A stretch of 13,196 nt of DNA. Source: Nitrososphaerota archaeon. Its GTDB lineage: Archaea; Thermoproteota; Nitrososphaeria; Nitrososphaerales; Nitrosopumilaceae. The notes below the pieces were generated by a model that was not told the DNA's origin, searched no databases, and worked only from the letters and a program-made list of their open reading frames with translations. Of the stretch, positions 1 to 5,782 are shown piece by piece; positions within the stretch are counted from its first letter, which is position 1; the number at the start of each line of letters is the position of its first letter. The DNA is taken from NCBI GenBank assembly GCA_022565935.1, contig JADFJY010000027.1:1-13196 (forward strand), in the 5' to 3' direction. Position numbers and translations under genes: made by a program.

Positions 1-241
1 TTGCAAATGGTGATGATAAACCATCTAACAAGAAACCAAACTCACCAAACTGGGTTGTCCATGGATAATGTTCTTCTACAGTTCCAGAAAGTGCAGCATT
101 AACTATTAGAATTGTTGCGTAAAGCAGAACTGCAAATGTAACCCACATTGCTGGTGTAGGACCTGCTTTTCGTCCAATTATGTAGACTACCGGAGATAGT
201 AGAAGAGGCAAGAAAATTGCCTGCAATAATGCATATTCCAT
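1..241 (-). CDS. nuoM: Complex I antiporter-like subunit NuoM (N-terminal part, cut by window edge)
   Basis: Membrane subunit of the NADH:quinone oxidoreductase family, one of the Mrp-antiporter-like proton channels. Only the first 80 codons are present. They read MEYALLQAIFLPLLLSPVVY, a first membrane helix, then a second helix around residues 31-50 and a segment FLLDGLSSPFA at about 70-80. That segment resembles the DGLS motif that follows the second helix in NuoM/NuoL/NuoN proteins. The ATG overlaps the nuoK stop as TAATG, with GGAT and AGGAG ribosome-binding-like stretches inside the nuoK tail. Seen: membrane character, motif and operon position. Inferred: the choice of NuoM over NuoL or NuoN, which rests on the DGLS context and on gene order after nuoK, and is uncertain because the conserved Lys/Glu helices are outside the window. 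Confidence 0.75.
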   Translation of the reverse strand, partial: MEYALLQAIFLPLLLSPVVYIIGRKAGPTPAMWVTFAVLLYATILIVNAALSGTVEEHYPWTTQFGEFGFLLDGLSSPFA

Positions 242-546
242 TATCCTTTCAAACTCCTAAAGTCTGCAATATCCACATTTTGATACATACGATAAGCTAC
301 GATAATTAACGAAAGCCCGATTGCCACTTCTGCAGCTGCAATTGCAATTGAGAATAAAGCCAAAGTCTGACCTCCACTATGAGGTAAAAATCTACCAAAT
401 GCAACAAGGTTGAGGTTTGCAGCATTGATAATTATTTCAATTGCAAATAACATTCGAATAAAATTACGTTTTACTGCAAGACCATAAATCCCTATACCCA
501 AAAGAGCAACAGAAACAAGTGTAAAATCAATTAGTTCGTTCGTCAA
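241..546 (-). CDS. nuoK: Complex I subunit K
   Basis: Small three-helix membrane subunit of complex I that carries part of the proton path. The 101 residues match the usual length of about 100. Helices lie at about 8-24, 30-50 and 61-86. The two buried glutamates that are functionally essential in E. coli NuoK (E36 and E72) appear here as E37 in FAIEIIINA and E73 in AAAEVAIGL. The start is TTG at 546: no in-frame ATG occurs before Met32, which lies inside the second helix, and the N-terminus then aligns with known NuoK proteins. The gene overlaps the end of nuoJ by 20 bases, and its TAA overlaps the nuoM ATG. It should act together with NuoJ and NuoA in the membrane arm. Confidence 0.95.
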   Translation of the reverse strand: MTNELIDFTLVSVALLGIGIYGLAVKRNFIRMLFAIEIIINAANLNLVAFGRFLPHSGGQTLALFSIAIAAAEVAIGLSLIIVAYRMYQNVDIADFRSLKG

Positions 547-1039
547 CTTCTACATCCACTCGTCTAGCTAAAACTAATGCACCAGTTACAGTGCCTGCCA
601 AAATTAAGCCCATTAAGATCAATGCTGGCCAATAATAGATTACAAAGTCTGCACCAATATCTCTAAAATTAACTGGTGGTTCATCAGTAGTTATTGTTTT
701 GATTCCAGAATCTATGAATACAGCACCTATTGATACCATTATTATAAGCATCAAGCCAATTCCTGCAAACTTTCTTCTCTTGTCTTCAATTTTTTTGAAG
801 ATGAGTTCTCTTTTTACCAACATGACAGTAAATAAAATTAAAACTGCAATTGCACCAACATAGACTACTAGTTGGAACAATGCAACAAATGGTGCATCTA
901 GTAATAAGAAGAATCCAGCAATTCCACCAAGAGAACCCATCAAAGCAATTGAACCGTAAATTAATGATCTCATTTCAAGTGCAGCAATTGCAGAACCAAT
1001 TGTAATTACAGATAATACAAGAAATACAATCTCAGCCAT
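527..1039 (-). CDS. nuoJ: Complex I subunit J
   Basis: Membrane subunit of complex I with about five helices, 170 residues from the chosen start. The hallmark is helix 3, VVYVGAIAVLILFTVML (about 59-75), matching the conserved VYVGA motif of NuoJ/ND6 whose pi-bulge is thought to take part in coupling. A soluble loop around 105-130 precedes the last helix. A frame extension to a GTG at 1048 is possible, but I chose ATG at 1039 because AGAGGTG (1046-1052) lies 6 nt upstream as a strong ribosome-binding site, and the protein then begins MAEIVFL directly before helix 1. The start codon lies just inside the 3' end of nuoI (stop at 1032-1034), so translation is probably coupled. Confidence 0.95.
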   Translation of the reverse strand: MAEIVFLVLSVITIGSAIAALEMRSLIYGSIALMGSLGGIAGFFLLLDAPFVALFQLVVYVGAIAVLILFTVMLVKRELIFKKIEDKRRKFAGIGLMLIIMVSIGAVFIDSGIKTITTDEPPVNFRDIGADFVIYYWPALILMGLILAGTVTGALVLARRVDVEVDERTN

Positions 1040-1529
1040 GTGATGCACCTCTAGAAGTAATTATAATCTCGCTATCTTGTGCAACATTAGGTTTTACCTG
1101 AAGTTGAGCAGGAGTGTAAATTAATCCTTCTTTGGAAAATGAAGATAGTTCATAATCATTTGTCATGTATAGTGCATAAAATGGACATGCATCAACACAA
1201 AGACCGCAGAAAACACACTTACCATAATCAATCTGAGGCATGATTGCTTTCTTGTTGTGTTTATGTTCTTCTGGAACCTTTACCATTGCAATTGCTTCAG
1301 CAACTCCTTCACATGCAATTGAACATAATTGGCAACCAGTACATTTATCATGAAATAACAGATGGCGGCCCTTTAGTCCTGCGATTCCAACACCAGTTGA
1401 AGGATCAAATTGATATCCATCCCCTACAAACTTTAGTTTTTCTTCAGGATAACGAAGAGTAAATCGCTTTACTGCAAGATGTTTAATTCCTGAATTTAAT
1501 GCGCGGATAATACCTGTAGCAGTTCCCAT
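1032..1529 (-). CDS. nuoI: Complex I iron-sulfur subunit I (two 4Fe-4S clusters)
   Basis: Peripheral-arm subunit that passes electrons through two 4Fe-4S clusters (N6a and N6b) towards cluster N2 in NuoB. The 165 residues contain two ferredoxin motifs: C63, C66, C69, C73 (CTGCQLCSIAC) and C105, C108, C111, C115 (CVFCGLCVDACP). The first motif is followed by Glu instead of the usual Pro. An N-terminal amphipathic region (about 1-30) fits membrane-surface attachment as in other NuoI. The ATG overlaps the nuoH stop as TAATG, with a textbook AGGAGG site 9 nt upstream. Length and motifs are normal for the family, and identification is secure. Confidence 0.97.
   Translation of the reverse strand: MGTATGIIRALNSGIKHLAVKRFTLRYPEEKLKFVGDGYQFDPSTGVGIAGLKGRHLLFHDKCTGCQLCSIACEGVAEAIAMVKVPEEHKHNKKAIMPQIDYGKCVFCGLCVDACPFYALYMTNDYELSSFSKEGLIYTPAQLQVKPNVAQDSEIIITSRGASHG
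1046..1052 (-). promoter_or_regulatory. Ribosome-binding site deciding the nuoJ start
   Basis: AGAGGTG on the minus strand, 6 nt before the ATG at 1039. The possible upstream GTG start (1048) lies inside this motif and so has no site of its own, which favours the ATG as the real start of nuoJ. Confidence 0.65.
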
Positions 1530-2842
1530 TACACTAATCCTCCTGGCCCTATCACTCCAGCGTAAACCAAACCTAGTGCAATAAAGATGTTAATGAAGCA
1601 AAGACCAATGAGTTTGGTCCAACCAAGATTCAACAATATATCGACTCTGACTCTTGGGAATACGCCTCTTGGCAATATTATAAAGAAGATTACTCCAGCG
1701 GTTTTGAGAACAAACCAAAGTGTTCCATTAAGCATTTCTTGTGTTATTGTATCATGAAGTAATGGTCCCAATCCTTCAATAGTGAGAGTAATAGGACCCA
1801 TTTCAATTCCTTCAGTAATGATTTGCTCTGGGAATGCAGGTACAACCATTGGTCCATTCCAACCACCAAGGAACAAGACAACAAACAAGGCTGCAAACGC
1901 ATAAAGTTTCAGATAGGATCCTAATTGAACAAGACCATACATCATTCCTGAGAGTTCTGTCAACCATCCAGCTACAATTTCGCTTTCTGCTTCTGGCAAG
2001 TCAAATGGAATTCTTTCTAATTCTGCAAGCATTGTAATAAAAAAGACAATAGCACCAATTGGTAAAAATATAATCCATGGGAAATTAGATTGACTTGCTG
2101 AAATTTCAGACAAGTTTAGAGTTCCAGTTACCATAACAACTCCCAACAAAGATAAGATTAACGGAATTTCAAATGAAACCATTTGGAACAAGGCCCTAAT
2201 TCCGCCTATGAATGGATACTTGCTATTTGCAGACCATGCAGAAAGAATAGTAATGATTGGGAAGAATCCAATAACTGCAAATACTCCAAGTAATCCCAAG
2301 TCTATATCTGCAACTACCCAACCAGGAGCTACAGGAATTAATGCAACAAATGCAGCTGCAGTTGCAACAAAAAGTACTGGCGCTGCCCAGAAAATTGGTT
2401 TGTCAGCTTTGGCAGGAATAATAATTTCTTTAGAAATTAATTTCAGACCATCACCCATTAATTGCAAAACGCCTTCAACTTTTCCGCAGTAGAAAGGACC
2501 AACCCTTAGTTGTATTTTTGCCATCATCTTTCTTTCAGCGAAAATTACTGAAGCAGCCAATAATACTGCAAAACCAAATCCAGGAAATACCATTACTTTA
2601 AAGATATCAGTTGTCAAGAATGCATGAATTATCGGAAGAAGACGTGTAGGATTTACTAAAGCTGCAAATGCAAGGAACGGACTAAGTAATTCTCCATCAA
2701 TTATAGGTAGTGGAATGACGAATAAAATTATAAAAATTGCTGGAACTCCAATTAAAACCAATAGTGTTAAGATCCAGAAAATATTGTCAAGTAATGATTT
2801 GATAAATCCACTTAGTTTGAAATCTGGCGCAATAACTGACAT
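1529..2842 (-). CDS. nuoH: Complex I subunit H (membrane anchor of the quinone chamber), enlarged
   Basis: Membrane subunit that joins the peripheral arm to the membrane arm and forms much of the quinone chamber and E-channel. Family motifs are clear: FAERKMMAKIQLRVGP from about 101, DGLKLISKE (131-139), KYPFIGGIRALFQMVSFEIP (208-227) and AELERIPFDLPEAESEIVAG (273-292), the last two carrying the conserved acidic residues of the channel. At 437 residues it is about 110 longer than bacterial NuoH (about 325). Aligning the ERK motif (E103 against E. coli E36) shows 67 extra N-terminal residues with at least one additional hydrophobic segment (about 20-48), and there is a long loop at about 330-375 before the last two helices. 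The ATG follows the nuoD TAA with no gap, with GGAGG upstream in the nuoD tail. Confidence 0.96.
   Translation of the reverse strand: MSVIAPDFKLSGFIKSLLDNIFWILTLLVLIGVPAIFIILFVIPLPIIDGELLSPFLAFAALVNPTRLLPIIHAFLTTDIFKVMVFPGFGFAVLLAASVIFAERKMMAKIQLRVGPFYCGKVEGVLQLMGDGLKLISKEIIIPAKADKPIFWAAPVLFVATAAAFVALIPVAPGWVVADIDLGLLGVFAVIGFFPIITILSAWSANSKYPFIGGIRALFQMVSFEIPLILSLLGVVMVTGTLNLSEISASQSNFPWIIFLPIGAIVFFITMLAELERIPFDLPEAESEIVAGWLTELSGMMYGLVQLGSYLKLYAFAALFVVLFLGGWNGPMVVPAFPEQIITEGIEMGPITLTIEGLGPLLHDTITQEMLNGTLWFVLKTAGVIFFIILPRGVFPRVRVDILLNLGWTKLIGLCFINIFIALGLVYAGVIGPGGLV
1539..1544 (-). promoter_or_regulatory. Strong ribosome-binding site of nuoI
   Basis: AGGAGG on the minus strand, 9 nt before the nuoI ATG and inside the last codons of nuoH. 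It is the best Shine-Dalgarno match in the operon. It fits separate re-initiation on nuoI rather than reliance on the TAATG overlap alone. Confidence 0.7.
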
Positions 2843-4042
2843 TTACCTATCTGCCTCCACTGGCCAATAATTAAGACTCCAATAAACTGATGGCATGTTA
2901 CCAAGTTTTTCACCTTTGAGAAGATATGGTAATGCAATCAAGTTTCTAAAGGAGGGAACACTCAGTTTTAATCTGTATGGTTCTGGTTTGCCATCAGAAA
3001 CAATATAGCAACCTAAAGAACCTCTGCCAGATTCCACGCGTTTGTATACAGTATCAAATCCTTTGCCTTTTGGATTGGGTTTTAGTTTAACTCTAACAGA
3101 ACCAGACTTTGGCATTTTTTGTAATGCTTGTCTAATTATGTTACAGCTATCCAACATATCAAGCCACGGGATTTTAGATCTTGCATAAGCATCTCCTTCT
3201 TTCATTACAATGGATTGAATATCTAACTCATCATAGACATCATAAGGCTCTTTCTTTCTTACATCAAAATCAATACCACTTGCACGAAGTACAGAGCCAG
3301 TCACTCCAAGTCTAATTGCATCTTGACGTGATAATACACCAGTATTTTGAGTTCTTGAAATCAGAATTGGATTATCATAAAAGACTGCGGCATATTCTTT
3401 GATACGTTTTTCAAAATAGTTAACTTGACGCAAACAAACATCTTCAAAGTTTGATGGCAAATCATTTCTAACTCCACCAGGAATAAAATGTGAGTGTGTA
3501 ACTCTAGCTCCAGTCATTTTTTCCATAAGATCAATTAAGAGTTCACGGTCACCTGTTGGCCACATGAACATTGTAGAGTGTCCTAAGAAGATTCCATAAA
3601 TTGCAAGCCAATACATTATGTAGATACATCTGTTTAGCTCAGCTGCAATAACTCGAACATATTTTGCACGTTCAGGAACTTCAATTCCAAGAAGTTCTTC
3701 AACTCCCAATACATACGGATAAAGTATATTACATGAATCATGGATTACTGGTCTTTCTAAGTGAGGAATATTTGTGATATAGTTTCTATATTCTGCCATT
3801 TTTTCTTCACCTCGGTGAACATACCCAGGATCAGGATCACAGGCAACAATATAGTCACCATCAATTTGTACAATAAGTCTCATGTGACCAGAACCTGGAT
3901 GTTGTGGTCCAACATTGAGAGTCATGATTCTCTCATCAACTTTTTGAAGTGCTAATCCTGGTGGTAACCAATCTGACGATGGTTTTTCTAGCAGTATTTT
4001 TGATGATGTTGGTTTGATATCTGATGGTAATTCTGTAGTCAT
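2843..4042 (-). CDS. nuoD: Complex I 49-kDa-type subunit D
   Basis: Peripheral-arm subunit, homologous to the large subunit of NiFe hydrogenases, that forms the quinone-binding pocket with NuoB and NuoH. The 399 residues show NVGPQHPGSGHMRL (43-56), GYVHRGEEKMAEYRNYI (73-89), ELNRCIYIMYWLA (135-147), PGGVRNDLP (188-196), GSVLRASGIDFDVRK (249-263), GSLGCYIVSDG (341-351) and a C-terminal VEADR like the usual DVDR ending. The hydrogenase nickel cysteines are absent, as in all complex I. About 40 residues precede the core. Two quinone-site positions look altered relative to Thermus Nqo4 (see findings). The ATG is 2 nt after the nuoC stop, with GGGG about 8 nt upstream. Confidence 0.97.
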   Translation of the reverse strand: MTTELPSDIKPTSSKILLEKPSSDWLPPGLALQKVDERIMTLNVGPQHPGSGHMRLIVQIDGDYIVACDPDPGYVHRGEEKMAEYRNYITNIPHLERPVIHDSCNILYPYVLGVEELLGIEVPERAKYVRVIAAELNRCIYIMYWLAIYGIFLGHSTMFMWPTGDRELLIDLMEKMTGARVTHSHFIPGGVRNDLPSNFEDVCLRQVNYFEKRIKEYAAVFYDNPILISRTQNTGVLSRQDAIRLGVTGSVLRASGIDFDVRKKEPYDVYDELDIQSIVMKEGDAYARSKIPWLDMLDSCNIIRQALQKMPKSGSVRVKLKPNPKGKGFDTVYKRVESGRGSLGCYIVSDGKPEPYRLKLSVPSFRNLIALPYLLKGEKLGNMPSVYWSLNYWPVEADR

Positions 4043-4044
4043 CT

Positions 4045-4731
4045 CTATCGCCCCTTTATTGTAAAGTCCTTTCTAAGTGGAGGTAAGTCTGCCCAATCTT
4101 CTGGCAAAAGTAATCGTCTGTTATCAGGATGACCTTCAAAGTAAACACCAAACATTTCAAAAATTTCTCTTTCATGAAACTCTACGCTGTAAAATATATC
4201 TCTAAGAGTAGGGAGTTTTGTTGCATCGCTTCCAGGAATTGGATTTTCTTCTCGTTGGGCCCTAGTAGATAAAACAAGAATTTGTCTTGCTAATGAGGGA
4301 TCTGTGTAAGAACCAATGTGATAAACAACTGCAATTTCTTTTTCTTGCGGATAATCTACACCTGAAACGGATTCTACGTGATCATAGTTTAATCCATCAC
4401 GAATGAATTCTGCAACATCGTGTACATTTTCTCTACTAACGTTAATTCCAACTCTATCTTTTTTTATAAATGCAACTTCAACTTTATCACCAAACTTTTC
4501 AACAATTTTATCAGAAATGCTTTTTTCAAACGCAGGTAATTCTACTGGTTTTTCTTCAGGTTTTTTTACTACAGGTTTTGAATCAGTTGTTGGTTTTTCT
4601 TCAGGTTTTTTTACTACAGGTTTTGAATCAGTTGTTGGTTTTTCTTCAGGTTTTTTTACTACAGGTTTTGAATCAGTTGTTGGTTTTTCTTCAGGTTTTA
4701 CCTCTACAGGTTTTTCAGAAGCAGAACTCAT
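4045..4731 (-). CDS. nuoC: Complex I 30-kDa-type subunit C with repeated N-terminal extension
   Basis: Peripheral-arm subunit that packs against NuoD. The family signature REIFEMFGVYFEGHPD (188-203) followed by LLLPEDW (207-213) identifies it, and the folded domain spans about 68-228. Before it lies a charged, Pro/Lys/Glu-rich tail with three exact 15-residue copies of KPEEKPTTDSKPVVK (12-26, 27-41, 42-56) and a partial fourth. The tail has no hydrophobic segment and is probably disordered. The core length is ordinary; the 228 total comes from the tail. The ATG overlaps the nuoB stop as TAATG, and the AGGACG stretch upstream may serve as ribosome-binding site. The tail's role is unknown; because the NADH module is absent, contact with another partner is possible but only inference. 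Confidence 0.96.
   Translation of the reverse strand: MSSASEKPVEVKPEEKPTTDSKPVVKKPEEKPTTDSKPVVKKPEEKPTTDSKPVVKKPEEKPVELPAFEKSISDKIVEKFGDKVEVAFIKKDRVGINVSRENVHDVAEFIRDGLNYDHVESVSGVDYPQEKEIAVVYHIGSYTDPSLARQILVLSTRAQREENPIPGSDATKLPTLRDIFYSVEFHEREIFEMFGVYFEGHPDNRRLLLPEDWADLPPLRKDFTIKGR
4547..4699. repeat. Perfect 45-bp tandem repeat inside nuoC, three copies plus a partial fourth
   Basis: Three consecutive 45-base units (4547-4591, 4592-4636, 4637-4681) are identical base for base, followed by the first 18 bases of a fourth (4682-4699). The unit is a multiple of three, so each copy adds 15 residues without changing frame. Identity at every third codon position points to recent duplication by slippage or unequal recombination, or to ongoing homogenisation, rather than selection on protein alone. 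There are no spacers between units. Confidence 0.97.
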
Positions 4732-5255
4732 TATACAATCGTCCTAGCCTTCATTCTCTTTATTTTTTCTTGCAGTAAAATACATCCTTGGATGAGAGTT
4801 TCAGGTCTAGGTGGACAGCCTGGAACATAGACATCAACTGGAAGTATTCCGTCAATTCCTGGAAGTACATTGTATGAATCAAAATACAACCCTCCAGTAA
4901 TTGCACAAGCTCCCATAGCAATTACATACTTTGGTTCTGGCATTTGATCATAAACTAATCTGAGACGTGGTGCCATTTTTCTTGTAATAGTTCCTTGAAC
5001 AACAATTAGATCACACTGTCTAAGTGATCCAAATGCTTCAATGATACCAAATCTTTCAATATCATATCTAGGACTTGATGCTGCACCAAATTCAACACTG
5101 CAACAAGCTGTTTCAATGTGGACAGGCCAGAGTGACCAAATTCTACCCCAGTTGATGGCGTAGCCCAATGGTTTACCGATTGCTTTTTCTAAAATATCTC
5201 CTAACTTACCTATAAAGACATTTGCGGTTTCTGGTGTTATCAAATCTTTAAGCAA
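4731..5255 (-). CDS. nuoB: Complex I subunit B (cluster N2)
   Basis: Peripheral-arm subunit that holds the last cluster, N2, which donates electrons to quinone. The four ligands are visible: the tandem C51-C52 in ETACCSVEFG, C117 in MGACAITGG and C147 in VPGCPPRPE. The 174 residues are normal for the family. The start is TTG at 5255: an in-frame TAG lies upstream before any ATG, and the first internal Met is residue 94, beyond the first ligands. An AGGGG stretch about 7 nt upstream can act as ribosome-binding site. The 40-nt gap after nuoA is the longest in the operon and may hold a promoter. Identification is secure. Confidence 0.97.
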   Translation of the reverse strand: MLKDLITPETANVFIGKLGDILEKAIGKPLGYAINWGRIWSLWPVHIETACCSVEFGAASSPRYDIERFGIIEAFGSLRQCDLIVVQGTITRKMAPRLRLVYDQMPEPKYVIAMGACAITGGLYFDSYNVLPGIDGILPVDVYVPGCPPRPETLIQGCILLQEKIKRMKARTIV

Positions 5256-5284
5256 TCTTATCCCCTATTCTCATAAATAAAATT

Positions 5285-5293
5285 AATATAAAA
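5285..5293 (-). promoter_or_regulatory. Possible internal TATA box for nuoB
   Basis: The minus strand reads TTTTATATT here, close to the archaeal TATA consensus, centred about 34 nt before the nuoB TTG. Initiation about 26 nt downstream would give a leader of roughly 8 nt that includes GGGG. The gap to nuoA is only 40 nt, so ordinary read-through is equally likely. Confidence 0.35.
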
Positions 5294-5295
5294 AA

Positions 5296-5670
5296 CTACC
5301 ATATTCTTCTTTTCCCTGATAGATACAGTGCAGGTGCCATTGCTCCAAACATTATCGCTAAAAATCCCATCATAGGCAAAGTTGCACTCCTTGGAAGTTC
5401 CAAAAGAGAACTTCCCCATGCATACAAGAAAATTGCCATGACATCAAATACTACAAACATCAAAATGTATGGATAATATTGCATCATAAAGTGAGTTCTT
5501 CCTTCTCCTGATGGAACTTGACCACATTCCATTGGCAAAAATTTTACAGGATTACTTTGTTTTCTTGGTGAAATCATTCTTGATACAATTAATGCAGGTC
5601 CCATTGCTACTATGCCAAAGGCAAACATGAGTACCACAGTACTATAATTGCCCGCTAATTCCCCGACCAA
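5296..5670 (-). CDS. nuoA: Complex I subunit A
   Basis: Small three-helix membrane subunit at the arm junction and first gene of the operon. It has helices at about 11-30, 67-85 and 97-115. The family motif is MECGQVPSGEGR (47-58), including the loop Cys C49, then YYPYILMFVVFDVMAIFLYA (65-84). The 124 residues are normal. The start is TTG at 5670, directly preceded in frame by TAA. The next candidates (GTG codon 12, ATG codon 15) would cut into helix 1. A TATA box 27 nt upstream places transcription start at or next to the TTG, so a leaderless message is likely. The conserved acidic residue two after FD (E81 in E. coli) is Met78 here. Confidence 0.95.
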   Translation of the reverse strand: MVGELAGNYSTVVLMFAFGIVAMGPALIVSRMISPRKQSNPVKFLPMECGQVPSGEGRTHFMMQYYPYILMFVVFDVMAIFLYAWGSSLLELPRSATLPMMGFLAIMFGAMAPALYLSGKRRIW

Positions 5671-5693
5671 TTAGCTATTGACCCTAATTTTTC

Positions 5694-5701
5694 TATAAAA
5701 A
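5694..5701 (-). promoter_or_regulatory. TATA box of the nuo operon
   Basis: The minus strand reads TTTTTATA, centred 27 nt before the nuoA TTG start. This is the standard archaeal spacing from TATA box to transcription start, so it predicts a leaderless nuoA message. Confidence 0.55.
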
Positions 5702-5721
5702 GGTATGGTTACTTTTCTCGA

Positions 5722-5754
5722 TCTAATTTAGAAAAAAATGGTTTTAGTAAACCA
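5722..5754. promoter_or_regulatory. Two inverted repeats in the nuo/peroxiredoxin divergent promoter region
   Basis: Between the two diverging TATA boxes lie TCTAA-T-TTAGA (5722-5732, 5-bp arms) and TGGTTT-TAGT-AAACCA (5739-5754, 6-bp arms). The second ends 1 nt before the peroxiredoxin TATA box, where a bound regulator could block or assist TFB. Both are exact. The function is inferred only from position, and short palindromes are not rare in AT-rich DNA. Confidence 0.35.
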
Positions 5755-5755
5755 C

Positions 5756-5761
5756 TTTATA
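5756..5761 (+). promoter_or_regulatory. TATA box of the peroxiredoxin gene
   Basis: TTTATA centred about 25 nt before the ATG at 5783, with no Shine-Dalgarno sequence between. This predicts transcription starting at or within a base or two of the ATG, a leaderless message typical of this lineage. Confidence 0.55.
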
Positions 5762-5782
5762 GGATAATAACAAAAAATTATT

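Noticed and set aside
1037..1048. GTG start for nuoJ three codons upstream
   Set aside because: That GTG sits inside the AGAGGTG ribosome-binding site, whose 6-nt spacing points to the ATG at 1039.
2208..2492. Plus-strand open frame of 94 codons opposite nuoH
   Set aside because: It lies fully inside a well-supported NuoH gene, and its Ala/Thr-rich product is the complement of membrane-helix codons. No independent signal.
4547..4699. CRISPR-like direct repeats
   Set aside because: The units abut with no spacers, are in frame within nuoC and encode protein, so this is a coding tandem repeat.
4403..4778. Two long plus-strand open frames opposite nuoC and its repeat
   Set aside because: They exist because the 45-bp repeat is a multiple of three and has no stop in any of these frames. 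The proteins are low-complexity mirrors of the NuoC tail with no promoter or ribosome-binding site.
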